Source: Dirofilaria immitis (lineage: Eukaryota > Nematoda > Chromadorea > Rhabditida > Onchocercidae). Taken from it: a stretch of 64,000 bases of DNA. The notes beneath the pieces were generated by a model that saw nothing but the letters and a program-made list of their open reading frames with translations, made no database searches and was not told where the DNA came from. Position 1 is the first letter of the stretch; every line of letters begins with the position of its first letter. A program made the translations under genes and the position numbers. Location: positions 1,302,001-1,366,000 of the forward strand of contig JAKNDB010000087.1 of the NCBI GenBank assembly GCA_024305405.1. The letters run 5' to 3'. Of the stretch, positions 12,572 through 23,757 are shown piece by piece.

Positions 12572-14410
12572 CTAAAATTATGCGAAATTATTCTTTTATA
12601 ACAGCGATTTGATGATTATTTTTCTCGAAAATTTTGAGCAATTTCAATTATTTCGAAAGAATTCTATTGATATATATGCAGTTATTATTTTTATGCTGCA
12701 GCGAGAATGTTTAAAGATCAAGGACTGGCTGTTTCGAAAGCAACGAGAAAACTAATTAAAACACAAACAATGAATGCTATTCTTCATATTCTTTTCAAAA
12801 ATTCTATCATTAATTAAGACGAAAATTTATAAAAATTTAATTTTTATGGCCAAAGCAATAGTTTATTCACTTACTGCTACTTGTGTATTGCATGACGATA
12901 ATGCAACTATTAGAAAATAATAAGATAGCAACATTTTCTCAATCAATTTTCAGGATAAATCGTAGTGAGTGTATGGAGCAGAATTTAGCGTAAAATCTGA
13001 AAAATATTCCCGAAATTTTTTCACAAATTATATAAATCAAAAAAAGTGCTGTAGTACGTATTAGATGTTATACTGATTTGGAGAGTTATTTAGAGACTGA
13101 TTTTAAAACGTTTCTCTAAGCCTGCAATCTATGACCGGCGAATTATAATACTCTTAATCTTTTTGCATAATTATATGAGCTTTTTTATAGCCTAAATAGA
13201 GCGATACAAATGATTTATAGAAAAAAGTGAGCTTGAAAGGCTTGATAATCTTGAATATTGTAAATGTTTCATGAAATAATTTAAACTTTTTCATAACCTC
13301 ATCGAAAATCATAGGTTTATCCAATTTATGCAAATAAAAGTCATCATTGTCTCTGTGATACCAATGTAACTGACACCAGAATTCAATATGGTTACTAAAT
13401 TCTTTTCTTCTTAAATATAGGAAAATCGTTTCTTAAAATTTAATAAAATTTATGCTTCTATAAAACATGTCAAAAGTATTGTTCTACTTTTGACATGTTT
13501 TAATTCATTTTAAATCTGGAATAATTCATTTCTATTGTCACTCGTTCAATTTTTGATTCAGCTTTTCCAATTGTTACTCATTAATTCTTAATTTTCAACT
13601 CATTCAATTCTTGATTTAACTTTAATAAAAATTTAGCCATATACAATTAATTACATTTTCCGGCTTTCGTCAACAACAGTAATTTAAAGAAGAAGAATAT
13701 GGTAATTCAAGCTTAAAAATTTTTTCCATTTAGTCTAAAAACTACCTCAGATTATAATTTACTCTATCAAACTTAAATAGCATAATTCATTAGCAAATAG
13801 AATGATATGGAAATTTTCTGTAATTTCTCATTTTGTTAATCCTAATTGATATTTCTAGAAATCAATTTATTCGAAATGTCAAATGAAATTGAAACGTTCC
13901 TACAGAATAATTAAAATATGTAGATTTAATAGGAAACGGATTAAATTATTTATACTGAAATAAATTATACTACCAATTAAAAAAGATATGTTGCTAATAA
14001 ACGCGAAAAGATTGCGTGATAAAGAAGATATAAAATTCATAAGTGAATGTGTTAGAAACATATTAATATGTAGGTTAAGATGCTGTAAATCGATTCAAAT
14101 TAGTAATCATATTTATGTGATATACATATAATTCATAAATTTCCTTTGAAATTTTGTTTTTTTCGAAATGTTTTAATCATTTCAAATCTGGAATGATTTA
14201 TTTCCATTAAATATTTTATTCATTTTTCATGCTTTACATACAATGCAAATTGAAATATTGTACAAGTTTGCGATCGAAAATCATATGAGTTGATTAACGC
14301 TTCAAAATAAATTCGTTTACTTTCTCTCATTCAATCATTGATTTAACTTTAGTAAAAATTTGATTAAGCAAATTTCCCATCAAATTTTGATTGCTGTTAG
14401 ACAATTTGTT
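12572..14410 (-). repeat. Zinc-finger gene flank, copy B
   Basis: This is the 5' flank of the copy B pseudogene, in the same orientation and order as 26.4-28.5 kb. It ends near 14400, where the block TTTGATTAAGCAAATTTCCC, also present at 28.53 kb, gives way to unrelated sequence. A near-perfect hairpin lies inside it at 13464-13501. A block beginning TTTTAATCATTTCAAATCTG appears near 14170, and a similar block lies near 13498. Confidence 0.7.
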
Positions 14411-14769
14411 TAATAAAGATTGAGTAAAAATATTGAAATTCCTAAATATGAATTATTATATTTACGGTAAGCAATACAAATAATTACTTACCGCTACTTT
14501 TTCTCATCAATATGATAAATTATTCTTTATAAAATTGAATAAAAGATAATGACCTGAGCAGATTTAAACCAGCTTATTTAAAATTTTTTATTGTTTCTAA
14601 ATTTTCGAATATCGAATTTATAAATTGAAATTTGAAAAGTTAACTCTCTGTCAAGAAATAATTCAAGAAAAATTTTTATCATAAATAACTGTCGAGCCTT
14701 CTCAATCGTTGAAATTTCAAAATAATAATTCTATGATATAACAACAATAATCTTTTTTACATATTTTAC

Positions 14770-15193
14770 AAGGGTACATTTTGAACTAGCGGAAGACTTA
14801 ATTGCCGAGATTTTTTGGATGTCTTAAGAAGGTTCCTCGCTCGACGCGAATATCGAAATTAATCCTTCAAGTGATGTTTAAAACTATCATTCAAAAATTA
14901 TCATTCATGGTGCCAAAGGCACCGTGGAGCGGAGGTGTATACGAATACGAATGAATTATCGTACTTTCCAAAAAGACTGTAGGAGGAGTAATATGAAGAA
15001 AATTTTGAAACAAGCAGAGTTAATAACTTCGATTATCTGCTATATCAAAAAGACAGCTTATTTGCTAATACTGAATAATCATTCCATTATCAGCTTTCTC
15101 TGCTATACGACTCTACTAATCCTTGACCTAATCCAATTTTTTATTATACTCCCAGTCATATTTAGAAACAATTATTTCAATCAGGATAATTAA
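14770..15193 (+). pseudogene. BEL/Pao integrase fragment
   Basis: On the plus strand, broken frames retain the integrase core. About 14810-14840 reads FLDVLRRFLARR after a frame change. About 14910-14935 carries the APWSGGVYE motif that holds the catalytic Glu region of BEL integrases. The following residues are basic and consistent with the integrase C-terminal half. It lies upstream of an older-family LTR in the same orientation, as expected for the 3' end of a BEL element. Confidence 0.65.
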
Positions 15194-15259
15194 GAAGAAT
15201 TCTTCGCCACAGTTGATAATCAATAATATTGTATTATTGTTTATCAACGATTTCTTTCT

Positions 15260-15798
15260 GAACGTGACAAACTTGACGTGCTCTCAGTAAGATTCTCTTT
15301 ACAATTTCAACCATTTGTCGCGAATAAATTGCGAAAGGTTTCCGAAATAAACAAAAATATGACCATCACTAAAATCGCGAAGAGAACACGAAAATCAGAG
15401 AAGTCAGTGATTTCTTTGTATTGATATCATATCAATAGTAAAGTACCGTAAACCAATCCTCATGTAAATATTTCCATTTTTACAACAAAGCCTACGTGCA
15501 ATGTTTGAAATACTTTCCCATCAAACCTATGTTAGTACAGCGTGGGAATATTTTTTAAAAGCATCATTATAAAAAGATTCTTCGCTACCTTTGTTTTTTG
15601 TAAGCAGTTCCTCTAACGATATTTTAATTCTTTGTTTTTTTTTATTTTGTTTCAATTATATTAATATGAAATGTATGTGCGCATTTACTGTACAATGCAA
15701 AATGTAAGCTAAAAATTGTTTTGCCTTTGTCTATGAGCTATAATTCCCGTTCTATAACAATGCCCTCTTTATTCTTACATTCACAACCAAACCAGGGT
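15260..15798 (+). repeat. Older-family BEL LTR, left half, interrupted
   Basis: The block from about 15340 to 15798 matches the LTR at 28.6-28.8 kb (AAATCAGAGAA, GCGCATTTACT, TTTGTCTATGAGCT, CACAACCAAACCAGGGT). The LTR resumes at 23753 after the inserted BEL element with the same 5-bp AGGGT. The two halves together restore the order seen in the intact copy. The left boundary is uncertain. Confidence 0.7.
15794..15798. repeat. Target site duplication, left (AGGGT)
   Basis: The five bases immediately before the TG of the left LTR are AGGGT. The same five bases follow the CA of the right LTR at 23753-23757. A 5-bp duplication is usual for BEL/Pao integration. Confidence 0.9.
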
Positions 15799-16255
15799 TG
15801 TTGTGGAAATTTTGCTGCGGGGACAATCAATAAATAACGAAAATTTTATTAAAAGGGAAGGGAAGGAAAAAAGGCCGCAAACTGTGGCCAAGGAGGTTAA
15901 AAACAAAGACAAGCTGAAATCTGTTGCTCTGGTTGTGTTTATATAAGGTGATAAAAGGGGCGTGATGAGAGAAAAAATTTGGATTGGTAAGATTTGTAAA
16001 TAGATAAAACAGATATTTTGATTGGTAAGATTTGTAAATAGATAAAACAGATATTTGGATTGGAACAAATGTGGGAAAGGAATTTGGGTGAATGATGAAT
16101 AAGAAAATTTACATAAATATTTTGATTAGTGCAAAAAACAGGAAATCGTTGACGGATTAGTGTGAGAAACAGGAATCGTTAATGAATTAATTATTTGTTA
16201 CAAAAAATGTATTTTTAGGAATAAATTTGAATTAATTTCTCTCGGTTTCCCGACA
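15799..16255 (-). repeat. 3' LTR of the BEL element (457 bp)
   Basis: It aligns with 23299-23752 over its whole length. On the minus strand it starts TGTCGGGAAACC and ends CCACAACA. It contains a 38-bp direct tandem duplication at 15982-16063. The open frame at 15781-16068 is a by-product of that repeat. I see only a weak purine-rich stretch next to its inner edge, so the polypurine tract is not obvious. Confidence 0.95.
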
Positions 16256-16283
16256 TTCCCGAGGAAACGGGATGAAGGGCTAT

Positions 16284-17860
16284 TTAAGGAAAGAACAATG
16301 GGAAAGTATTGAATGGTGTTGGGTGGTTCTTGATCCCTCTTTTGGGTGTAGGAACCCGTACAAGTTCCATAGAATTATCTACCCTTCGATTTGAGGTTCT
16401 AATACAGAAAAAACGACAAAGAGATCGAATTAATTCAAATTTTAGTTTGATAACAATTATTATAATTAATATTACGAAAACAATTATACTAAAGGTGATC
16501 AGTTTCCAACGTTTCATAACTTCTGATAATTCTTGTTCTATTAATTCAGTGGTTTCATCGAATTCGGTTTCTAGTTGATTTACCAATTCTTCCCCTTGTT
16601 CAACTATTAGTTCCCGTAAAGATTCCTCTCGTGTTGGACCATGTACTGGATTCGTTATTCCGAGTGTTTGGGCTAATATATCTAAATCTGAATTAATTTT
16701 CTCAATTTCGAATTTGCTCACTATACCTGCTTTGAAATCTACAGTTTTCCATTCAGAGGCATTGAAACTACAGGGAGCTATTAACAGTTTTCCTTTAATT
16801 CGTTTTGCTATTATATCGTTTCTTTGCAACAATAGTTTAACAGCCAGTGTTGGATTGACAGTCGATAACCATTCAATCAATAATAATAAGTTGTTTCTGT
16901 TTTGGCAGCTTCTCTGATACAGTTTAGTCAATTGTTTCTTAAATTCTATCTGCAACACGTCGAAAAGATATTGATATTTAATATTCCTTGGATCAAACTT
17001 ATCTAATTCTGTTTCTTCCCTTTCACTTACTTCCTTCATAATTAACTCACCCTCTGGATCAGACCTTTGTTTTCGTATGTTGTTGGCTAAATTGTTGGTT
17101 CCTTTGTCGATGATAATATTGCCATTCATTAAGTATGGCTCGCTAAAATTACAATTTGAATTCAGGATGATTCCGTTTTCCTTAAATATGAATGAGGTCT
17201 GTAGTTTATCTATAATCACATGACTTCCGGATAGTTGGGCATCAAATTCACCAATTTTCCTGTACGGACATGATTTTCCCATTTCTTCTCCATCCCATAG
17301 GACAATACCATTATTGGTCACACATTTCCCACTGATTGCAGTACAGCGTTCAACATTATCAAAATCTTATAGTAATCCCTTACCGTCGTAAAGGAATATC
17401 TCGCCCTTTATAAATATGAAGTTAGTGGTTGATTGACATTTAACTCCTAACCAACCATAGGAGTACTGCAATTCGTTATTTGTAATCCATTTATTAGGTG
17501 ATACTTGAATCAATTCCTTTCCATCTATTTCCTTTTGACGATCTAAATTTCTACAGAAATGTGAAGATGTAGCTGAAATAATTGTTTGATCAGAGATTAC
17601 AGATAATGAGAATCTAAAAAGGCTTTAGTGCATACTGTTCGTGTTATATTGCTACATTTGATAGCAGGTATCCGTACGTGGGTTCGTGTGTACACTATGA
17701 CTCTGTTCATTGTGAAGTTTTGCTCTGCAATTTCATCACAATTCCACCTTTGTGGGATATTAAAAGGAATACCAACTTTCCATTCACACACCTTCATTTT
17801 TTTGCTTGGGCTGATAGTATAAAAATCGTCGAAATCAAAACCAAACTGCTCATTGTCCAA
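16284..17860 (-). pseudogene. Env-like glycoprotein of the BEL element, broken
   Basis: A signal-peptide-like start (core LVLISTIFILSAQA, about 17800-17853) lies at the end of the pol frame. The ectodomain then runs in the next frame through many Cys and N-glycosylation-type sites. It ends in a strongly hydrophobic segment (core FSIIVFVILIIIIV, about 16440-16500) followed by a basic, Cys-containing tail. This is the layout of a class of viral envelope proteins acquired by some BEL elements. Breaks are visible at a run of seven T at 17797-17803 and at an in-frame stop near 17370. Nematode BEL elements with phlebovirus-like and insect ones with chuvirus-like glycoproteins are known; I cannot tell from sight which this is. 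The longest intact piece is 345 codons (16284-17321). Confidence 0.75.
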
Positions 17861-18840
17861 TTTGACTTACAGATACTTTCTGCTATAGTTCGTTTATTTG
17901 TTGCATTCCTAGTCCTTGAAGCGATTGGTTTCTCTTGTTCAACTTCTTGTATTGATTCTTCAGATATAGGTGGTTGATTATCCAAACTGTCGTTGATTTC
18001 TAAAGGGTACAATACGTTTATTGGTCGATTTAGCAGTTTTCCATGTGGCATTTCTATTATAGCGTTCCTAGCCTCTCCATCGCTTCCCTTTTTAATTTCT
18101 TTTATTCTTGCTAATTTCCACATACCACGAGGAATTTCTGGTTCGTTGACCAACACGATTTCGTTTTCATAAGGTCTTCTTACTTCTGCACCTTTTGGGG
18201 AATTATGTTCTCTTTGAGTTCGCTCTCTGAGGCTAGTTAAATACTCCCTTTCCCATATTTCCCAGAATGTGTCTAAGGCCTTGAGAGTGTTAGACCAATA
18301 CCTAACAAGTTTTCCTTGGTACTTAGTCTATGAAGATGGTATTCTTCATCATTGTCATAAGGAATTTGAGTTGTTAGAGAAGCATTAGGTAAAATAAAAT
18401 CAATCGGTCGTATTATCACGTAATCTTCAAAATTTACATACGTTAGTGGTCGAGTATTTAATACACCTTCTATTTCTATTATAAGTGTAATTAATTCTCT
18501 TTCCCATAATAGCTTTCTTCCAATCGCTCTTCTCATAGCTGTCTTTGTAACACCAATCATTCTTTCATATATGCCTCCTTCCCATGGTGCTCTTGGTGTG
18601 GTATTCTTCCAGGTTATTCCTTTCATTGTTAGAAAGTCAGTGAATTTGGTATTTTGTTCCATAATGGTCTTGAAAACTAGTTGAAATTGACTAGCGTTAT
18701 CACTTAAAACTAATCTAGGGAGGCCTCTTCTAGCAATAAATCTTCTTAGTACGTGTATAAAACTTTCAGCAGATAAATTATCTACCAATTCTAAATGTAT
18801 TGCTCTTGTCGTAAAGCATGTAAAAGAGCCACCCACCTTT
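17794..18840 (-). pseudogene. BEL integrase core and C-terminal domain, broken
   Basis: The frame at 18273-18836 holds the second part of the integrase core. RAIHLELVDNLSAESFI is followed by LVLSDNASQF with the second catalytic Asp, then APWEGGIYERMIG with the catalytic Glu further on. The frame at 17794-18156 holds the DUF5641-type C-terminal domain (core IPRGMWKLARI), then runs into the env signal peptide. The two frames are separated by a break near 18270. The first catalytic Asp is in the upstream frame (GLDYLGPL, about 18880). All three acidic positions of the DDE integrase can be placed, but not in one frame. Confidence 0.85.
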
Positions 18841-19783
18841 TGACAATCCCAGTTTCATTCTTGATAGAAAGAGGACCAAGATAGTCCAATCCAATATTTT
18901 CGAATGTTCGAGTACGTTCGATTCTGGTTTTTGGAAGATTAGGCATAATTGGTAACTTAAATGGTTTTGTCTTCCATCTTTTACAGCTTCTGCATTTGTT
19001 TAATACTCGCTTGACTTCAGTTCTCCCTTTGGGTATCCAATATTCTATTCTCAATTCTGAGAGCGTGTGAGCAATACCTGCATGGTAGAGTTTCTCATGT
19101 TGGCATTGTATAAAAATTTCAATTATGTGATTATGTCTCGGGAGATAGATTAAATGCGAATTACTTTCGTACTGTTTTAGATTGTCTAATCGGCTTCTGA
19201 ATTTCCAATAACCATCCCTTTCATCGTAGTACAGATTCCATTTGTTTATTTCTTCTTCGGTTATTCCTTCTGATTGCGCTTGCTTGATTAAGACTGTATT
19301 TGCTAATATAAGATCTGCTACTGTTAGTTGACTTCGTACATCCGATAAGGAGTGTAGCCATGAAGGTTTCCCTTTTGTTATGGAATTTATGAATTTCAAC
19401 GCCCATGCAGTAGCTCTCAATAATCTTGACCATTTACTAAAACGATTCGCGTCTATAAGTCTAAAAGTTTTATTTATAATAACTTGTTTTGTAACCTTTG
19501 CTACGGAGATTTCGTTTCCTTCTTCATTTTCGTATTCCCCTTCAAAGTTGTATTCCCATTGCGGCCAGTTCGTTTCTTCTTTTGCTAACCATGACGGTCC
19601 GTTCCACCATGTTTCATAATTTCCAAGTTTTGCTGGAGAAAGTCCCTTTGTTGCAATGTCGACTGGATTATACTTAGTTGGAATATACCGGAATAGAAAC
19701 TTTGCTTTTCTTATTTCTTCTACTCGATTCTGTACAAATTTTGGCAGTAGTCGGGAACAGTTCTGTATCAATGTAATGCGCAC
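18791..19783 (-). CDS. BEL pol: RNase H end, integrase zinc-binding domain
   Basis: This 330-codon frame contains the tail of the RNase H region, then the BEL linker motif WWNGPSWLA (about 19590). Next is a histidine/cysteine zinc-binding region (H...H...CRSCKRW, about 18970-19140) and GLDYLGPL with the first integrase catalytic Asp (about 18880). It continues into the integrase core in another frame at 18836. It is part of one polyprotein cut by frameshifts, not a separate gene. Confidence 0.85.
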   Translation of the reverse strand: MRITLIQNCSRLLPKFVQNRVEEIRKAKFLFRYIPTKYNPVDIATKGLSPAKLGNYETWWNGPSWLAKEETNWPQWEYNFEGEYENEEGNEISVAKVTKQVIINKTFRLIDANRFSKWSRLLRATAWALKFINSITKGKPSWLHSLSDVRSQLTVADLILANTVLIKQAQSEGITEEEINKWNLYYDERDGYWKFRSRLDNLKQYESNSHLIYLPRHNHIIEIFIQCQHEKLYHAGIAHTLSELRIEYWIPKGRTEVKRVLNKCRSCKRWKTKPFKLPIMPNLPKTRIERTRTFENIGLDYLGPLSIKNETGIVKRWVALLHALRQEQYI

Positions 19784-19789
19784 TTCGAG

Positions 19790-20320
19790 TCAGACCATAG
19801 GGTAACTGGCACCTTTTCTAGATTCAGTTGATTTATAACAAAATGGGACTGCTCTTACTCCAACAATTATTGCTAATAATTCCAATCGAGGTATGGTAAT
19901 ACCTTTAATTGGTGCGATCCGTGATTTTGCGAATATAAGCGATGTTTTAACACCTTCAATTCCATAGTTTCGCACATATATAGCTGCAGAATAGGCTAGA
20001 CTTGATGCGTCTGTGAAAACATGGAGCTTCATTTGTTCTGAGGGATGTATTACACACCGTGGTAGATCCTTTATGTCTGTTGACCATTCTTTTATTAGGC
20101 ATTCCCAAGTTTCTTCGTCTTCTTCACTTATAGATTGATCCCAAGTGTAGTTCCTTTTCCATAAATGTTGAAGGAATAGTTTGAATTGCACCATAGTCGG
20201 AACAAGGAATCCTAATGGATCATACTGAGCTGCTATAAATTGTAAAATTGTTCGTTTTGTCAGTTTTATTCCATTCCATGGTTTTAAAATGATTTGGATG
20301 ATATCTTTTTGGGATTCCAA
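19790..20320 (-). CDS. BEL pol: RT thumb and RNase H
   Basis: The frame carries the Pao-type segment [19 protein letters not shown] after the RT palm, then the RNase H start [16 protein letters not shown] (catalytic Asp at HVFTDAS, about 20020). IPRLELLA, with the next catalytic Glu, follows (about 19880). It is bounded by frame breaks at about 20325 and 19790. Confidence 0.85.
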   Translation of the reverse strand: MESQKDIIQIILKPWNGIKLTKRTILQFIAAQYDPLGFLVPTMVQFKLFLQHLWKRNYTWDQSISEEDEETWECLIKEWSTDIKDLPRCVIHPSEQMKLHVFTDASSLAYSAAIYVRNYGIEGVKTSLIFAKSRIAPIKGITIPRLELLAIIVGVRAVPFCYKSTESRKGASYPMV

Positions 20321-20479
20321 TTAATGCCGAGGATTCTTTTTAATTGGTTTACCTCTGCTCGATCATGCTCGGGAATGGATTTGTTGAATTCTTCATTGTT
20401 TGACAAAAATTCCCTTATATTCATTGAAGCTTCTTTGAAGATGGATTTCATTTTTCATAGTTTTTGAGTGCTTCCTTGG

Positions 20480-21102
20480 TTCCTTTAGTTGGCAGTATAA
20501 TGTTATCGACATAGAGATTTTTCTAATTTCCAGGGCAATTTCGCTTCCTGAGTTTCTAAATGATAATTAAGAGTCGCTGAAAGTAAAAATGGGGATGATA
20601 TGATCCCAAATGGAACTCTTTGGAAACGATAACATACTATATTGTCGTCAGTTACTTCTCCTTGAATATTCTTCAACCATAAGAATCGAGTGCAGTTCCG
20701 CTCTGATGGAAATAATTCCAATTTCAAGAATGCCTTTTCAATATCGGCTATTATAACATTTTCCATCGTCCTAAAACTGACGCCTACCAAGTCGGGGAGG
20801 GTAATCGGGCCGCGGTATAAAACATCATTTAAGCTTTTCATACCTTTTGGTTGGGCTGAAGCGTCGTAAACAATTCTTAATTTCGTTGTCGATTTACCCG
20901 GTGTTAATATTTCGTGATGAGGCAAATAATGTATAACACCACTCTGATTCATGTTTGGAGTCACTTCTTCAATTATATTGGATTGCACTTGTTGTAGAAT
21001 TACTTCATTGTATCGATTAAATAGTAGTTTGTCAGTCCGAAGTCGTTTAACTAATGTTTTTAGCCTTCCGAAACAAAGACCGTAATTATCGTTTAAACTC
21101 AC
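20480..21102 (-). CDS. BEL pol: reverse transcriptase
   Basis: The frame at 20503-21102 contains the RT fingers and palm: LRIVYDASA (about 20880), a catalytic-Asp motif at [14 protein letters not shown] (about 20740), and [13 protein letters not shown] (about 20600). The active-site box LYVDNIIL lies at about 20490-20515, one base out of phase after a run of five T at 20518-20522. Its second position is YVDN rather than the common YVDD. This variant may be a family trait or a mutation. Confidence 0.88.
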
Positions 21103-21924
21103 CTTTGAATCCTTCCAGGGCCAACGAACTTAATATCTGTTATTTCTTTTTGTGATTCCTTTTTAAATTGTTCTAATGCCTTCTCATCATCACAGGCATT
21201 TGGTTGTTCTTGGATACCTATCAGTTCAAGCTTCCAAAATTGTTCTATATCTGAAGTCGTAGTGACATTACCTACTTTCATTGTTTTGTCCTCAACAGAA
21301 ATTTTGTCTATTTTGTCTGAAGTCTTACTACTACAATAGTTTTTAATGTATCCAATTCCAGTTACTATAGGACCAACCTTTGTGAGAATTACGTAGAACC
21401 CTGATGACGTCTTGTAGAATTCATATGATAAAGTCAAAAAGTAGTCGGCTCCAATAAGTATATCGGGTCTTTTCCAATCTCCTCCGTGGTCTAGTTGTTC
21501 TAGACTTATCATGCGCGGTAAATCTTGGTAGTTTGATTTAATTACTTTTAATTTGTCCGTTAGGTAGTCTAATACATAAGTATTAATAGTTATAATTTCC
21601 GAGTCGACGGTTTTTACTCCGATATCCACTTTAGTAGTTTGATGTAACCTCGGTATTACCAAATGAAGAAATACTTAGATTTTCCGTTTCTTTTCTTTCT
21701 AACCTTAATCGGTTTGCTAATTTTGTCGATATAAAGGATGACTGTGATCCTATATCAAATAGTACTAAAACTTCTTCATGATTTTCCGGCATGATCGAGT
21801 TAATTATTTCAATTTCTTTACATAAAAGCAAAATTTCCTGACCTTGTTGATGTGTTGGTCGAGCTATTGAGTTAATTACGTTTGCTGAGTTCCTTGATTC
21901 GGCAGTTTGCATACCATATTTCAC
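21099..21924 (-). CDS. BEL aspartic protease (DUF1758 type) and linker
   Basis: The frame at 21631-21924 has the protease motif [14 protein letters not shown] (about 21745-21785). It is followed across a small frame break by the rest of the domain, with DILIGADYF (about 21450), in the frame at 21099-21662. The last residues overlap the RT frame by a few bases. The protease lies between the gag zinc knuckles and the RT, as in other BEL polyproteins. Confidence 0.85.
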
Positions 21925-23264
21925 ATAACACAGCGCAGTGTTGTGAGGATTCTTGCAATGGAAACATGAGCGTTTCTTTTGTTACAATTATTTGTTGCGT
22001 GCCCCGTCCGAAGGCAATTAAGACATGCGTTATTTTTTCTTAGATATTCCATTCGCTGTTTGAGTGTGGGATACGTGGAGCATTCGTTATCCCAATGGTC
22101 CTTGTTACAAAATGCACAAGGTCTTTTATCCCTAGAAATTTTCTTGGGTTGTGTGGCTGTCTCATGACCACTTGATTTGGTTGATTTGAATTGTTTTATT
22201 GTAGATAACGCAGAGGTTTATCCCTTATTATTATGTGATGCTCGTTTTTGTTTGAAATTTATCGATTTCTTCTCATTGCTAAAGGATTGGTTTCTAGCTA
22301 CTTCTTCATTTATTTGAACTAATTCTCCTAATATTTGCCGGAGTCGATCTATTGACCAAGCTCCTCTTTTCTTTTGTTCATAAACTTTGTGTAATATCCA
22401 AATAGGTAACTTACTTTCTATAGAAGTTTCGATACTACAATGGTCCAAATTTTCTCCGATCGCTTCTAGCTGTCGTAGTATTCAATTGCTTCTATTGTTG
22501 CTTTCCAATCTCGATCACTTCTTTTGATAGATTGCAGTTCGGCATATAAGGATTTCTTGATAATAGAATCCTCACCGAATTTTCAATTAATACCTTTCGA
22601 ATGATATTGTAATTTTGGGGGCAATATCGTAACCTCTAACAGCTAACAGAGCTTCTCCTCTTAAGCAGGACATTAAATAGTTTAGTTTTTGAACGTCTGG
22701 TATAGCTTGAAAATGCACTGCTACATCGAAACTATTCCAGAACTGCCTCCACGTTTTAGGATCCCCACTAAATGTGGGTAATTGTAGTTGTGGTAAGTGC
22801 ACTGTTACTTGTGGGCCAATTGCAGATACTTCATTTAGATTACCTTGACTTATATGTCCCGATGTTAGGCTACGAATGGCTATCTCAAGATCCTTATTAT
22901 ATAACTTTAAAGTAGTTTTGACTTCCCTACCTTGACTTAATAATCGTAAAATACCTTTTTCTTGATCGGCCATTTCGATATAAATTTCTTCCTCTTCTTT
23001 CTTTCTTGCTGCATTTGTCGTTTTCTGGATATAGTCGAGCCAATTGTTGTTGATAATTTCAAGAATACTAACATATTGCTCGATTCGTTCCAATTTTTCT
23101 CCAATAGTTCGTTTTCGAACTTCGTATAGGTGACGCGTTTCTTCCTGCGTTAATTGTTGATCGACAGGCAATAAATCCGATAAATCCAATTCGTTTATTT
23201 CGGTGAGCAGTAGCTCAAGTTTCTCTAATGTCGGTTGAGCGCTTTTGATTAAGCTGGTTGACAT
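21925..23264 (-). pseudogene. BEL gag with zinc knuckles, broken
   Basis: I place the start at the ATG at 23264 (MSTSLIKSAQ...), just after the primer-binding region. The frame runs to 22587 through a coiled-coil-like N-terminal part and the BEL gag motif LPTFSGDPKTWRQFWNSF (about 22720-22790). It resumes in other frames at 22218-22448. About 21950-22130 has Cys/His clusters of zinc-knuckle type (CAFCNKDHWDNEC; CLNCLRTGHATNNC). At least two frame breaks (about 22590 and 22210) interrupt it. The longer ORF running up to 23564 extends into the LTR and is not the real start. Confidence 0.8.
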
Positions 23265-23275
23265 CCCGGTAATTT

Positions 23276-23298
23276 CCTGGCCTGTGGCACCAAAAAGG
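23276..23298 (-). other. Candidate primer-binding site
   Basis: Immediately inside the 5' LTR, the minus strand reads CCTTTTTGGTGCCACAGG. A TGG some seven bases from the LTR end, followed by GC-rich sequence, is what a tRNA 3' CCA primer would pair with. I cannot name the tRNA. Confidence 0.45.
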
Positions 23299-23752
23299 TG
23301 TTGTGGAAATTTTGCTGTGGGGACAATCAACAAATATATTTTATTAAAAGGGAAGGGAAGGAAAAAAGGCCGCAAACTGTGGCCAAGGAGGTTAAAAACA
23401 AAGACAAGCTGAAATCTGTTGCTGTGGTTGTGTTTATATAAGGTGATAAAAAGGGGCGTGATGAGAGAAAAAATTTGGATTGGTAAGATTTGTAAATAGA
23501 TAAAACAGATATTTTGATTGGTAAGATTTGTAAATAGATAAAACAGATATTTGGATTGGAACAAATGTGGGAAAGGAATTTGGGTGAATGATGAATAAGA
23601 AAATTTACATAAATATTTCGATTAGTGCAAAAAACAGGAAATCGTTGACAGATTGGTGTGAGAAACAGGAATCGTTAATGAATTAATTATTTGTTGCAAA
23701 AAATGTATTTTTAGGAATAAATTTGAATTAATTTCCTCTCGGTTTCCCGACA
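23299..23752 (-). repeat. 5' LTR of the BEL element (454 bp)
   Basis: It is a near-identical partner of 15799-16255, with the same TG...CA ends and the same 38-bp internal duplication. As the element is on the minus strand, transcription would start in this LTR. Confidence 0.95.
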
Positions 23753-23757
23753 AGGGT
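23753..23757. repeat. Target site duplication, right (AGGGT)
   Basis: This is a direct copy of 15794-15798, immediately outside the LTR. Confidence 0.9.

Larger units (their letters stand above)
15799..23752 (-). mobile_element. Near-complete BEL/Pao LTR retrotransposon with env-like gene
   Basis: The 7954-bp element is bounded by two near-identical LTRs (TG...CA) and a perfect 5-bp target duplication. Read on the minus strand the order is LTR, primer-binding region, gag with zinc knuckles, aspartic protease of the DUF1758 type, reverse transcriptase, RNase H, integrase, a chromo-like C-terminal domain, an env-like membrane protein, LTR. This protease-RT-RNaseH-integrase order and the integrase motifs are typical of BEL/Pao. 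The LTRs differ at roughly eight substitutions and a few indels, about 2 percent by eye, so insertion was recent. The coding part has several frameshifts and at least one stop, so as written it is not intact. Some breaks lie at homopolymers and may be sequencing errors. Confidence 0.95.

Noticed and set aside
13464..13501. Hairpin as a possible transcription terminator or microRNA precursor
   Set aside because: The stem is too short for a typical animal microRNA precursor and a bacterial-type terminator makes no sense in this genome.
15781..16068. Minus ORF of 95 codons starting inside the left LTR
   Set aside because: It reads through the LTR and its 38-bp tandem duplication; the same start appears in the other LTR and only becomes gag by read-through.
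16309..16917. Plus-strand frames opposite the env-like region
   Set aside because: Shadows of the minus-strand coding sequence with no domain of their own.
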